DNA of 64,000 bases from Caenorhabditis elegans (GCF_000002985.6 NC_003284.9:7440001-7504000), one strand, 5' to 3'; shown: positions 26,321 to 40,579, counted from the stretch's first letter. Program-made: numbers and translations. Notes: a model not told the origin generated them from the sequence alone.

Positions 26321-29300
26321 TTAGATCGTGTTGATGTTGATATTGGGCCCGGCCTTAATCATAATGTCTCCGTATGGCTCCTTCTGTTCGATATCGATGC
26401 ACTGATTCTTTTTCAGACACAGAAGAGAGTAGAACTTGGCGGCAGCCACCTTTCGACTTGTTCCCTTCTTCAACATTTCATCCAGTTCAACCTGAAAAAT
26501 TAAATGAAAAATCATTCCATTCCGTGTAAATTTATATTGGATTTCATACAGCCATATTGCATATTCATGCTTGCCAGTTTTTTAGCCGTTTCCAAACCAA
26601 ACTGATAATCAGCACACCTATTCATAACGCTAAAAACGCCGACGTATAGGTTTCCCGTATTCACGTATGCGCATATGCTAAGTGATGCCCACGGTGAAGC
26701 ATTGTTAGTTCGGCGGGTTTCCGCTACCAACGTTGCCATCAACTAGCTTAAGCATTTTTCAGAGGATGAGTAGAAAAAAGATTGAGGGATGAGAAGGGGA
26801 GAGTTATGCAATAGCTAGGTTGGGGATTTGCAGCGAACACCGTAAGGTGGCAACATATGGCAACTACCGTCTCAACAGTCTGTTGTCACACATACTTAAC
26901 ATTATGCTTGCGTTGCGTAAAAACATAATTTATTACTTTCCGACACTTGAGAACTGTGTAAAACCTTATGCTCCATTCCTGAGCTACTATTTGTGAATCA
27001 TGGCACTTTCACTTTTCTAATCTCGGGGACCCATTTTTTGTATATGAATAATCTTTGCCGAAAGCTTATTTGCACTAGTGCAATCAGCCAAAAACAAAAA
27101 AAAGTTGCAACAATTGCCAAATTACTAGTCGGACAATTTGAAGGATACTATGTATGTACTTGTGGCGTCGATGTACCTACTCGAGAAAAAATACGATGAA
27201 GAAAAGAGGTGCAATGACCTCCAAGACCAAAAAGGGCATCAAGGGGTTATAATGGCACCCTCATTCTTTTTACCTTTCCAATGGTGTCTAACCATCCGAG
27301 TCAACAATCTCAACAAAGGCCACGAGTTGGAATTAATATACTAACTAATTTTTGTGATCGGGACCTTATTAATAGCATAGCCAAAAAATCCTTGTTGTTG
27401 ATCTTTAAAATAATAACCTCCTTCTTTCATGTTGATGTGAAATTTGAAATGGTATGAAGTGTGAAGAAGTGCCGCGAGACACTTACAGAGTTCAAGCGGA
27501 TTTATCATCCACCTCCGGATTGGCTGGAGGACTGTCCGGTGGAGAAAGTGACTAAGAGGTCTTCTTGACCACCACTAATCTTTTCGAAACATGAAGCACC
27601 AGCACCAGCAGCAGCAGTGTCTCCGACGCCTTCTCCATCTTGGACAAGACAATTTCTCATGTACCTACTTCATATGCAGTTATGTGTCCTTGTCAGTAGT
27701 GCTATTGCGTCCACTTCACCACACATCATATGTTCACACTTCACACGACCGACGACGTCCCGAGAAATGCCCTCCCCACTACATCTCCACAAATTTTGGA
27801 AAACCACGATTGAAACAGTTGAAGGACTTGAAATTCGGGATATTCGAAATCGAAAGCAAGTGTTAGAGAGGGCATGGGGATCGAAACTTTCAAATGTGGT
27901 TTTAGGAGGCAGGCGCCATCATCATGAATCGGTGATGTGATGGATGGGAACATGAACACCTATGATTACGAAAAAGAGACAAATTTCAAGGGCGACAAGG
28001 GAAAAGGGCTGGGCTTAGTTGCCAAACATTTTGAGCTACTGAGAACACGCAATTTATCAGTTTCACTATTTTCAGATAATCTGTAATTTTTGCCCACCTG
28101 TCCATTTTGATTTTCCAATTTAGTCGCAATGTTCTGCAACAACGCGTGAGTTCTCTTTGACCAGCGGTTATCCTCGTCAGTCTCTGGCTCTTCTTTCTCT
28201 TCCTGAAAAAATATGATAAAAATCAAATACTTGTGTTTTTTCTGCATATCAATAAGTTCGTCATTGTCGGCGACAATGAACAGCGGCAAATGACAAAGAC
28301 ATTGGACCGGGAGAGGTTCTTGAGGTCGGACATTCTCATGGACCACATTTTCTTTTGTTACCGGTTGTTTGCACTAACACGCGACAACCCATAGTATCTC
28401 AATGGAATGCATGTTTGTGTGTATTTTTTTTTCGGCGGGTTCAAAAGTACGTATTAATGTCATGATAGGGGGGGAGGGTGGATAAAGTTCATAGACATTC
28501 ATCCAATCAATCTTTTTGGATTAGCATCTAGACGAGGATTATAAAATTATAAGAATTTTGATAGAACTTATTTTTATAGAATGGGCTTTGCTACAGAAAA
28601 GTAATCTTTGAGATAAATAAATTTAATTTTGGGGGAGGGTGTAATTTGAAACATCACAATTTGTAAATTTACGAGAAGAGTAACGGTCCGGAATATTTCG
28701 AACGTAGAGACCCAAGATGTGCTTACAACTTTCATAAAGAAACTTTTTTAAAATTGTTCACAAAATGTTTTATGGAGGTTAAAAATATCGAAAAAAAAGG
28801 CGTAAAAGTGCCTTAATGAACAAAACAATGTGAGATAAATTACCAAAATATGCACTAAAAGATCATTATTCAAAAAAGTCAACGTGCCCAAAGTTGAAGA
28901 TTTTAGCTAAAATTAACTCATTTTCGAAATTTCGAACCGCCTGAAAAATTTATAAACAGAGCGGAGTTTCATTGCTCGTTTACTTGAGAATATTTCAATG
29001 AAATACGTTCAAAAAACCCAAAACAGTTACTCCTTCTTTTAGAATTTTCAATATAAGCATTTCAGAAACAATGCTTTTCAGAATATTCACTTACATCACG
29101 CTTCTTGCGCTTCTCACTTGGAGACATCTCCTCATCTTCGACCATCGGGGCAAACGGTGACAATGGGTTACGCTGTGGTACATCATCGTCGACCATGTTG
29201 ATATCATCCATCGATTGTGGCATATCCATCATATCCAGTTGATCAAAGTCGAGTGGTGGAACCTCGTCAAAGTCGTCGACATACGATGAATCGTCCTGAA

Positions 29301-32300
29301 ATTGCCTATGTATACTTCTAATGTAGAGGTTGATATTAAAATTTATTTGTAATGCTTCCCGTTATTCATTCATTTTCTTTAAAATCTACTCGGATGTGCT
29401 AAGCAGATCAGATTACAGTCGACTTTCAAACGCGTCAGTGGGCACGGCGGCGCAATACCAGTCAACTTTCCCGCCAAAAACTGTGTCACCACTTTGCACT
29501 TGACACCGTCAAGTCAATATGTAGATCTTTCGTCGTTGCTGAGAGAAGATAATCCCATAGTGTTGCAGGCAGCCAGGTAGCCAGCAGCAGCCAGCTGGGA
29601 CGAGGACTAGGCACAGGGGATGTTTCCATATGGGACTCGAGGACTCCTCAGAAACATATGTTCCGGTGCTCAAGTACTGGATTGACATACAATTAAGTGT
29701 TTAATCGTTTGGCACCCACTTTTAAATAGGCCGCTTTTATAAGGAACAATGACATACGGTAGATGTTCCGTCCACAATTATTATGACAGGGCTTATCTTT
29801 TTTCAAATTATCCTGCATTGCGGGGCCTTTTTTTTTGGAAAGAAATCATAAAACTTAATTTTCATCTCGTGTCTTCAATATTTAAACGTATTGATGAACG
29901 TCAGTTCACAGGTGAATGAGCACATCAACCTGTGCAGCATCTCAACCTCCTTGTTCTTTCTCATATTGTCCAATTTTATGACTAATGTCCGAGACTCATA
30001 AACCATGAGCCATTTCTATTCAAGCGTGCACATAGCCCAGCTTCTATTGTTCTACGTGGGGGTCGGATTGCGTAATACGTGTGTACATGTGCATAAAACA
30101 AAACTATAATTGCACTGATCGCCGTACAGTAATATCACACCTTTCCCGTCGGCACCCTATAGGACTAATGTATTTTTGGGATGGTGTGAATTACGTAAGG
30201 GAGTACTGCCGGATGGTGTGCGGTCAGTTCAATGGCGACTGTAAGAACACCGGCAGAAGAGACGCAACAGTTTTTGTTATTGAAACAAAATTGCGAAATG
30301 CTCATCTCAATTAATCCAAACTCTAGCCATTAGTTTTTTGTGTTTTATTAGCACATCACATGACTATCAGAGGGATCTTTTTGAAATAGTAATATGGTTA
30401 AAATCAAAATTTTGTTGTTAGTTTTGAAGAATAGTTTAAAAAAGTCTTATATGTGATAGTACTAAAAACCCTTTTTAATTGGGAATTTGAAAGTTCTTCC
30501 ATAAAAGACCATCTATTTCTAAATTAATATTATCAGATAATCATAAATATTTGTTTAAAAAAACATTTCTGATTAAAGAAAAGTTTAGAATTTTGTCGTC
30601 GCCATGTTGTATTTTCTAACATTTTCTATTAAAACACATTTCTTCAAACTAACAATTATCTCTGTGACCGTGTAGCGTTTCCATGCTGTGTTAGTATATC
30701 ATGGAACTATTAGAAAGATATTTTGAAATACTCTGAGCACGTTTAATTGTTTATCATTCTTACAATTAACGAAAAGACACAAACTAATTAATTCGTTTTG
30801 TAAACGTGATTTCAAGAGTTCCCTCAAATGATGATTTCAAGAGTTCCTTCAAAAAAATTAAAATATTTTTTCTATCCAAACAAATTCTAATGATTTTTCA
30901 TGATACTTTAAGGTCCTAAAAAGATATTTCGAACATATTTTTGAAAACGCGAAGTTTTGGAATTTGAAAACTGTTAAATATTAACTCATGTTTTTTTTTC
31001 AAATATTTTCACTGTGGAGAGCTTCTTCAATAATTGCAATCTCAATCTACTTTTTTTGCATTTTCCTGAATGATTGTATTAATTTACAAACCTGAACATG
31101 CATATCCATTTCTTGTTGCTGCTGTTGCAGCTCTTCTTCTCCAATCTCACGAAGACCCAAAGCGTTTTTGATCCACTCGTTTTTCTCGTCAACGTCGTCG
31201 TGCTTGGTAACTACCAAATAACTCTGATATTTCTAAAAATAAAAATTATGCTTTTTCTATTATCTGATTAAATTTCATACTCGGATAAACTGTTTGTTCT
31301 TTGAGAATCCAATCATTCCAGGATTGTGGTGCATATACTCGGCGTGACTGCGTTTCTTTCCCATCATCAGCTTGCGCGACGGCGGGGCCAAATCAAGGCG
31401 AGTAAGAATATCGCTGGAAATTGAAAATATTGGTTGTACTTTGGATTTACCTGTTTTATCTATATAATAAAGTTGCTATCGGAATAACTTGTTCTGATGG
31501 CACAAAATAATTTTGAGAAGCATATCACGCTTTTGGTGTGTAATATGTATTTCATTGAAATTCAGAAGATAAGGTATTTACCATTCATCATGGGTAAACT
31601 GTATTTTTTAAATTAGATAAACTTAACAATCATAAACTAGCATAATAAACGGTTTTATGTAATTTTTCCCACATTGCGAAATCTATGACAATGGATAAAA
31701 CCTCGGAATTATTGAAAAAATTGAATTTTAATTTTTAATTGCGTTATCACTAAATAATCTTTTCACAGCCAGCCAACAAATTTTGATACCAAAAATGTTA
31801 CTTATTCGAGAGTTATTTGGCCTGAAGAGCTAGCTTAATATCCAGTTTAATGGAAACTTTTGCCGATAACAGATACTTCAGAATTTGAAAAAAAAAATGT
31901 TCTGTTAATTTTTTGTTGTCTAGATAATGCACGTTGAGCGTTTTTGAATAAATCATGAACAATAAATTTTCATCGTAAACCTAATAATGATTTGCTAACA
32001 CTTCAACTAGCCATATATTCTCCATAACTGCGGCTTATCAATAAATTCTACATCCTGACTGGTATTTAAAAATAAGTGCCGCAGTTTCTATTAATACAGC
32101 ATCCCTGTTTTATATCGAGAACCATCTCCATAGTTTGAATAATTTTATGACATTTTCATGCATTTTTGGATGTTTTCACACAAAATTACAAACGAATTTT
32201 AAATAAAATGTTTGTTCTGTAACAATATTTCACAATTATCATGAATTTTATTAAAAATATAAGCTTTTGTAGATAAATAGTAAAGCTCCCAATTTCAAAA

Positions 32301-35011
32301 TAAACATTCAAAAACTAGTACTGCAGTCTCTAATAGTTCTCCTCGCTGAGGGTTCGCAAATTAGCAATACATGTCGCACTAATAAAGAAGATACGGTATC
32401 ATGTACTCTGAGTCCGTACTGTTTAACACTTAAAAATATAAGAATCATTATCACATCAACTTTTGACATTGCTACTTCATATGTTTTGACAATTAGGCCC
32501 CTTGCTTGTAAAAAACAAATGTAACCTGATTGGATTCGCTTTTTTTACTTTGCATCTATTTGTGGCAATTTTGTAGCAAAACTAAAAATGACGTAGGACG
32601 CGAAAATTTTTTTGGTAATAATCAGCTAATTTTAAAATGGCATCACTTTAAACAACTCAACCCATTACTCTACATTGTATGTATTTTTACAATAAACGTT
32701 TTTTCTCATTCTCAAATACCTAAAATCAGCCATATTGCCCTTCATCTCTTCTCCAGTGATCATCTTGACATCATCAACACGGCGTTTCCTCATGTTTTGC
32801 TCTTTCTGCATTGCACGCTTCTGAGCTTGACGCTCATAATATGACTCGATAGTATCGTGTTCCATTGCGCTGACAGAGGTGGCAACCGACGGAGCAATAG
32901 ACGGGGCTGGGCTCGGTGCACGGAAAGTGTTCGGAGTGTCAGAACGGAGTGGAGTTTCTCCACGCATCATTGTGTTGCCGGATTCGTAGTCCATGTCTTC
33001 CATGTGCATAGCATTGTTGTCAGTGAATCCAGAAGATCCTTGAACGTTGTGATCGTCATCATCCATGTCACCACCAGCAAAGTCTTCATCACCGAAAATT
33101 GCGTTTCCGGGGGCGTGTGCATCGTTCAAGAATGGAGTTGGCTCGCGTTCACGACCAAACAAGTTGTCACTTGTTGTGGCAGCATCACGTGCCAATTCCA
33201 TCTCAAGATCCATTTTGTTAACATCTTCCATTAAACGGTAATAGTCCTCTGGTCCAACACCAGCAGCGATTTCTCCGAAGTCATCATCCTTAAAATGATA
33301 AAATTGGAGTTGAAATGCAACTAATGGGAAAAATTTTGCGATTTCAGATACAGAAAGATCACTTGGGGAGTGATCGTGCAACTCTAATTATAAACATTAT
33401 TTAAAACATTTATACTTTTTAAATTTTAAAACAAGGTTGCAAATTTTTGAAATTTCAAAGTGGTGATGTCACTGTTAATTCAGAGTATAAAACTTGGCCG
33501 AGATATAAACTGATAAAAATGAGTGCACGATTTGTTTTGTGGCAATTATTTCGGTTTATCTTTTATTACATGAGCAAATGTCAGTGATCATCGAACATAT
33601 GTGATATATATATACCGTATTTCTTCTATTAATATGGCTGCAATACTATTTTTCGATGGTCTTCCCGCTTGCATTACTAATAGGGAGTGCACGACTATTA
33701 GGGAGTGCAATACTAATTTTCAGAGCATTTTTCTGACTTTGAGCTTACTAGTTTTTTTCTGAAAAAGCTAATCTTATGTAAAAATTCAGAAAATTTGATT
33801 TTCATAAAAGTTCAAAAACTTCAATCTCGTAGAAATGTTGTAAAAAACTGTTGCAAAATAGGCAAAAAATGCTGTTGAAATCCTGAAATCAGCGATACGA
33901 GATTGCAATAAAAAAGAGTAAACGCAAGACTATTAGGAGTGCAAGACTAATAGGGAGTGCCATACTAATTTTCGGAAGGTCTCCGAGGGGCAATACTAAT
34001 AGGGAGTGCAAGTCTAATAGGGAGGCCATATTAATAGAAGATATACGGTATATATTTTTTTTTTATTCAAAAAACATTTTTGTCAACTGAAAAAGCAACT
34101 GAATCCACGTTTGAGGTCAAACTGTTTCAAATAAATTTTTAAATTTTAAACTGAAGCTTCTTGACAATACTGCAAGAATGTTGGAGGACCTATATTGCAA
34201 ACTTCTAGACGTTTGTTTATTTTTAGTTTCAAAACTTTTTGTAAAATGGAGTACAATAGTTTGTTGAACTCTATCAATTTTTTATCTTACCTCAAGAGGT
34301 TCTCCATAGTTGTAAGTGAACTTTTGAGGAATATCCTCTTTCAATGTGATATCGTCAAGACGGCTCTGGCAAATGGGCGCGTGATTGAGCTCCTCTTCGT
34401 CAAACTCTGGCAAAACATTGTCACCGAAATCTCCGTAGATCTTAAATGCAAATTAATTTAGTTTACGTTATTAATTTCACAGAGATTTATTCCACTTATT
34501 TCAAGAATCGGTAAGATGAGATTTGAGTTTAATATGCTTGCTATTAAATCTTGAAATTTCTAAATATCATTCACTTGGTGGTCTTAAGACTGGCTTCTAT
34601 TTTTTACCTGTTAGAAAACTTTAAAACTTACGTCCTGGATGGAAAACGTAGGCAAAACTGGATTTGGCTGGTCCAGAGCACCGGAACGGAAAACAAGCTT
34701 GATTTTGAGGAATGCTTCGTTACAATCAGCAAGAAGATATTTTGTCTTTCTTGAATAAACTCTGCAGATTCCTAATAGCAAATGACCAGTGGTACGGAGT
34801 GCCAGTTTTTGCTGTAAAATAGAATATAAGGAACTTTCTCACAGTGAAAATAATTTTAATAACATACAGATGGTTGCATAATTTCGTTCACAGCTTCATC
34901 AACATCGGTCTCAAAAATTTGAGCTTTCGAAAGCTTTTTCTCCCAATGAGCGGCAAGCCACACTTTTGAAAGGGGACCTTTCTTCGACAAAACGAAGTCG
35001 GCATAAAACAT
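26321..35011 (-). CDS. coh-1: COH-1, mitotic cohesin kleisin (RAD21/SCC1 family)
   Basis: Kleisin subunit that closes the SMC1-SMC3 cohesin ring. Nine exons: 35011-34868, 34811-34632, 34440-34291, 33288-32720, 31413-31281, 31232-31092, 29295-29095, 28202-28098, 26491-26321, for 597 residues. The N-terminal Rad21/Rec8 domain (about 1-108) opens [20 protein letters not shown]; the C-terminal winged helix (about 540-597) contains [18 protein letters not shown]. The middle is acidic with poly-Gln (QQQQQ) and Ser/Pro stretches. An ExxR sequence (ELAR, Arg192) lies where vertebrate RAD21 carries its first separase site; cleavage is inferred, not shown. The ATG follows TTTTTCAG by one base. Four introns exceed 900 bp; one carries an inverted-repeat element and another an E2F-type site. 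Confidence 0.95.
29467..29478 (-). promoter_or_regulatory. E2F-type site in a coh-1 intron
   Basis: TTTCCCGCCAAA on the plus strand is the exact complement of TTTGGCGGGAAA. It sits in a GC-richer patch of the 1.8-kb coh-1 intron (29094 to 31092), about 190 bp upstream, in the transcribed direction, of the 29295 exon. It could mark an internal promoter or enhancer. Cohesin genes are commonly cell-cycle controlled, which makes the motif plausible but unproven. Confidence 0.35.
33611..34052. mobile_element. 440-bp inverted-repeat element in a coh-1 intron
   Basis: Terminal inverted repeats of about 30 bp: TATACCGTATTTCTTCTATT at the left, and ATAGAAGATATACGGTATA at the right. The inside holds about six same-direction copies of a 17-18 bp unit, CTAATAGGGAGTGCA with small changes, near 33682, 33700, 33932, 33948, 33996 and 34014. 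No coding. It lies wholly in the intron between exons 34291 and 33288, with TATATA on both sides. Confidence 0.65.
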
Positions 35012-38000
35012 GCTGAAAAATAAATTCAAATAGTAGTTTTTATACGGATTTCAGAGTAACAATTTGAGAAAAACTTCAAACATTTGCAGAAATTGCATTT
35101 TCATGAAGAGGAAATTATTAAAAAACGAACGCCGCGACGCAACCGCAACGCGAGCATTTAGCTGCGATGCAGATAGGGAAAGAGGGAGAGACAATGTGAG
35201 ATGTAGAGGGTGTACAGAAAGATGTCCGAGAAGAGGACGTGTGCGCGGACGCGTCACTTATGGTGCAAATGCAGAATTCGATTGGATGACACATATTGTC
35301 TGGGATTGAATTTATACGTGGCTTGGTGGAGTGGAAAAATTATTTGAACTAAGTTTATACAACTAAAGAATAATGTTTCATGAAAAAAGTTACGCAAAAA
35401 CTACAAACTACACGGATAAAGATGAACAAAATAAATATCAAAAGAAATGGCCATCTCAAAATTGGGGGAAGAAATCAAAATAAAAAGATAATATCATAGT
35501 ATACGCTGACAGCATTTGAATTCATTTCATCATGCATTTCGAAAGCAATTTGTGTGATGAGCACAGTTTTTTTCGACACGAGTATAGTGCTCTAAAAATA
35601 TAAAAACTATGACACTGATATTATCCGAGCTTCATGACACTGAAAAGCTAGAAACTTTTGCTGCTACGTGAAGACGCTAATGTCATTTTAAACTGAACAG
35701 CTACTTTTCGAAGTTATATTTCTTTTTTCACTAAACATTGGAAAATAGGTAAACTTCGGCAAGCTTTTTACAGAATACTTACACGAAAAGAAAATTTATC
35801 CTGAAACAAACCTTCGGTTTGACAATTCCTTTTTCAAGATTCGGCAACTTCAAAGTTTTATCTCCAGTTATAAGGCAAGAAGAAACATTTGAAATTTTAA
35901 GACTATCATATTTTTTCTTGAATGTGTACTCTTTTCATGTTCTTCTCGTTCATCCGTTTGTAAAATCATTTTATTTTTCAATATTAAAGATTCAAATTTT
36001 GTCACAAAATGTATTACCATTATACCAGTGAAGCAAAAATGTACCAGAATTTGCAACTGTATTTTTTTTAAATTGGAATCATACCGTAGCTACCCGTAGT
36101 GAAAACAAAAACTTATTAATTCTCAAAACCTTTTCTACTGAATTTTTGTAACGTTTTCTGAGCCATCAAAATTCAGAAGAGACGAGTTTTTTGTTCTATT
36201 TTGGAGTTTCGATAAAATGTTCATAACAAGTTTAGGATGCATTCTTCAAACAATTTTTTTCAAAATCATTTAGCAATTAAAACGAAAAAAGTTTTTCAGT
36301 TTTAGATTTGGATATGTTTCACCATAGTTCTACCAACTGTACCCGTCTGCTCTTCTTGTTGAAGACAAAAGGGCTCAGTCTTGGTAGTTTTAATGGCAGA
36401 CCATTTCTTAAAACCCAATCAGTTCAATATCTGTTTGAAAGATCACATTTGTTTCTGATGTTATATACATTCAAAATGGCTCTATTTTTGTAGTGGAGCC
36501 CTACTTGAAATCTTCTTATAAAGACAAAATGTGTTCATATTGAATGAACCTTAAAAATTTATTAACTCGAAAATCATTTTTCATAACTAATGCAAGAGTT
36601 ATCAGAACTGATAAATTTTTGACAATGAAATATCATTATTCTACACTTTTATTTGAAAAATCTTTGCTGCCTTTCATCTTTAATAAGAACGCTTTTTAAT
36701 ATGTTCTGATGTTCTGCGTTTTTTTTTGTGTTGAGTTCTTTAGTAATTAAAAAAATTAGAGTGAAACTTAAGAAGTAAAAAAAATTCTTCTTCAAGGTGG
36801 AGTATTAATTTTTATTTACCTAAATCTTTTTTTTTGAAAACACGGACTAAATTACCGAAATGTGGATAATGATGAGAGTATTTGAAGAATTTGTCGCTGC
36901 ATGAAGGACATTTTGTCCAAATTCGAGATATTAACAAGTTTAAGATTGTTTTAAATTGTGAACAGCCATAAAAAATTAATTGAAACACTTTACAAAGTAA
37001 AAAGTTCAATATTTTGGTGTTAAGTTTCTAAATTAGAGATAAGACCGATGTTATAATTTCAGGTTTTGCTGCAAATGCTGCTATTTGTTTGCTTAAATAT
37101 TTTCACATTCCCTCACAACAATTACATAGATAACTCGATCAGCAATTTCCCAATTTTCAATCATCAAAATATTATGTTTCCAATATAATTCTGCTCTCTG
37201 ATTAATTTAAAATGTTCATTCATTCTTCTTTCCTCCATAAACAGTGTGGTTATTTATTTGTTTGAAATAGCCGCTTCGCGCCCACCCACTCCGTAACGTG
37301 AGTCATTCATTGTGGCAGCCCCGCCTCCCCGTGACTCAAATTTTGTATTTATTGCAATCTCATCAGCAACTTTTTTTGTTATGCCTTCATGTTTGGACCA
37401 TTAATAGAAAATTGTTTGAAACTGACCTTTTGTGTGGCGAACAATCACATTTAATCGTATATCTCGTAAATCTCTACGCAAACGTGTTTGTTCTCCAATA
37501 CCACTTGCCAAGAGGCAGTCTTACTTTGCGAAATATGGATGATAAAAGACATCATGATTTTTTCTGATAAGGATGAAAGCGCAATTATCGATTCCTCTCC
37601 GCTCCTACGCTCTCTGTGTTCAGCGCAATTGCTCTGACCAGTTTTTTTTTGTTCTATTCTCTATATCTAGAAACATTAAGCATTAATTCAACATATCATG
37701 AACCATCAAGATTTGACATAATTTTGATAATTTTCCATCAACTCAGTCGCCGACAAACAAGTTAGAGGCTCCCAACTCTGCACCTTGTGAGATGAGTCAT
37801 GCAACAACTGGTCCATATCTGATTTAGTGTAACGACCACAATGCCACGATGACTAGGCTTGATTCTGCATTTGTTATTTATGGAATTCAAGACATTTTGA
37901 GATTTTTGCATTTGGTGTTCTAGCATTTATCTGACTAATTAAAATCAGAAAATGTTTTCACCTCGTTGTTTTTCAGAATTTGACTTTCCACATTTTCCAG

Positions 38001-39255
38001 CACCGCTTTTAAATATAAAAAAAAATAGTTTTTATTTATTTGATTGGGTCTCCTCATTTATTAGAAAAAATGTCGAAATTCTTGTTTGCGTCTTCTCAAA
38101 TACATACAATAGTATTCTCAATGTTATCTCCTAATTTCGAAATCGATGGTTTCTCAATTACGAAATATTAGGAATTTTCCCACTTTCCGCGACACTATTA
38201 TTTGCCTTTTTTAACCGCAATTCGATTACATTATTAGTGGTAAACAATCTTTTCTCTGAATTTCCAACGTTTTTTTTGTTTTACAAAAGAAACTATATAA
38301 TAGTTGCTGTCCTCACATGATGATCAATGTTTTTTATCATTATCAATCAGAAAAGTCCCAGCTTTTCTTGACTTTTCCTTCAGAAATTATCATATCACAA
38401 TTTGTTTGTTTTCTTTTTCTCTCTAACACTCTTACTCTATTCACTCAACAGTTCAATGCCGGAAATTCAAAATAACCAAATCGTTTTGACATAAACTTCA
38501 GTTCAAAGTTGACCTATCGCAAAAACAGGTCGAAAACAAAAAAAAATGGGGAACGGACCGCCAATGTTTTGAAACGGAAGGGGGGTGCGCACGCGGTCGC
38601 GTCGCGTGCCCGGTGTTTCAACGTAACTCTTGCACTTATTTACGCAGTGTGTCTCACTTGTGTGTGTGTGTGCCGTTCGTTTTTTCTCTCCCTTCCCTCC
38701 TCCCTCGCCGCATTGGAATTGCGACGGCGTCAATGCGGTCTTGCCGCTTTTCGAGACATTTTTGCTGCTGTGATGCCATGTTTTCACCATGATGTAATGC
38801 AATTTAATCCTCATGGCAAGAATGAAAAGTAGTTCAAAACGTTGCCTTTCTCGTTTTGGCAGCAGCTCTTTCTCATTTGATCCCCTCGTCGTATAAGCTA
38901 ATACGCTTTTTGTTTTCAGCTGCTATATTCAGCCAACACAAAAGGCAAGAGCCTTTCCATTGACGTAAACGAGGCTTGTTTGCAACAACATCATGCATTC
39001 TAATTTCGTACATGAACTTTTCGAAAGTGCATTGAGATGAGAGTAATGATGAGAGCAAAGACATTTTCTTATAACTTCCCCTATTATTTATATGTATAGC
39101 CACTCTCATTCTTAGAAATGCTAGTGCACTTCTTTTCGTGCCCCAACAATTTATATTTTCATCCTAGAAATATAAATTCAAAATTTTGATTCTTCCTGAT
39201 ATTTCTTTATCTCTTTTTTTCTCTGTACTAAAAATAATAATTTTAAGGTGAAAAG
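35012..39255. other. Divergent intergenic region between coh-1 and mek-1
   Basis: Both genes are transcribed outward, so promoters of both should be here. GC-richer patches occur at about 35120-35260 (coh-1 side) and 38550-38760 (mek-1 side, with a GTGTGTGTGTGTG tract near 38660). The central 2.5 kb is AT-rich with no supported gene or RNA. Confidence 0.5.
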
Positions 39256-40579
39256 ATGGAGAGAGACTTCGACCTTGGCATGGGCAGACCTGGCGGGCTC
39301 GGAGGACTTGGTGGTGAACCGATCATGCAACAAATGCCACAGCCAGCGCCTCATCATCCATCCCGTAGTAGTAACGACCACAATGTGAAGAACCTCATGA
39401 AGCAGGCCGAGGAGAACTCCGGATATCTCACATTGCAAGGTAATTTGGCTAAATAAATAATCTTGAAACGGTAACAATTGATTTTTAGGTAACCGTCGTA
39501 AAGCTGACTTGAAGGAGCTTCAGTTCGTGGAAGATATTGGTCATGGAAGCTGCGGTACGGTCACAAAGTGCAGATACAAGAGTGTGATCATGGCTGTGAA
39601 GACGATGCCTCGGACGTCAAACAGTTATGAAATGTCCCGCATTTTGATGGATCTTGACGTCATCTGTCTCTCTTTCGACTGTCCGTACATTGTACGTTGC
39701 TTCGGATACTTCATCACCAACGTAAGAATTTTTATGAATTCTTTGACTTTTCCAATTATCATTTTTTTCAGTTCGACGTCCGTGTCTGCATGGAGTGCAT
39801 GGCTACTTGCCTTGACCGTCTGCTTATCCGCATCAAGCAGCCAATTCCAGAGAGAATTATTGGAAAGTTGAGTGTGAGCATCATTAAAGCTCTGCACTAC
39901 TTGAAAACCAAGCACGTAAGTTTATAAATCAGATGAACCATTTGGACAATATATAATCCGATTTTTTTAGCAAATCATGCACCGTGATGTGAAGCCATCA
40001 AACATTCTCCTCGACTGGAGTGGCGTCATCAAGCTTTGCGATTTCGGTATTGCTGGCAGACTGATCGAGTCTCGTGCTCATTCGAAGCAAGCCGGATGCC
40101 CTCTGTACATGGGTCCTGAGCGCCTCGACCCCAACAACTTTGACTCGTATGACATTCGCAGTGACGTGTGGTCTTTTGGTGTTACTTTGGTCGAGCTGGC
40201 AACCGGACAGTACCCATACGCCGGAACCGAATTCGACATGATGTCCAAGATTCTCAATGACGAGCCACCGCGCCTGGATCCGGTATGTGCTCTTCGTAAA
40301 AAATTCATCTAGAAAAAGCTTTTAAGAGCTACCAGTAGACATAATATATGCTTTATGGCGGCTAGAAACAGTACACAACTAGTATTTATGTATTTTACAA
40401 TTTTACAGGCCAAATTCTCTCCGGACTTCTGTCAACTCGTCGAGAGCTGCCTGCAGCGTGATCCAACGATGCGTCCCAATTACGATATGCTCCTCCAGCA
40501 TCCGTTTGTCGTGCATCACGAGAAAATTGAAACCGACGTCGAGGAGTGGTTTGCCGATGTGATGGGCGAGTGCGGATAA
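39256..40579 (+). CDS. mek-1: MEK-1, MAP kinase kinase (MKK7-like)
   Basis: Dual-specificity kinase of the JNK-type stress cascade, upstream of KGB-1/JNK and contributing to PMK-1 signalling. Five exons: 39256-39439, 39489-39721, 39772-39915, 39971-40282, 40409-40579, for 347 residues. Visible motifs: glycine loop GHGSCG, catalytic Lys99 in [17 protein letters not shown] with Asp193, DFG at 211-213, the activation loop [17 protein letters not shown] with phospho-acceptors Ser221 and Ser225, then [20 protein letters not shown]. The N-terminus is Gly/Pro/His-rich and short. The ATG lies eight bases after a TTTTAAG acceptor. Length and residue numbers agree with what is published for MEK-1, so identification is firm. 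Confidence 0.97.

Noticed and set aside
38503-38832. Overlapping frames of 103 and 107 codons on opposite strands
   Set aside because: They arise from the GC-rich mek-1 upstream patch with a GT repeat; neither shows a family signature.
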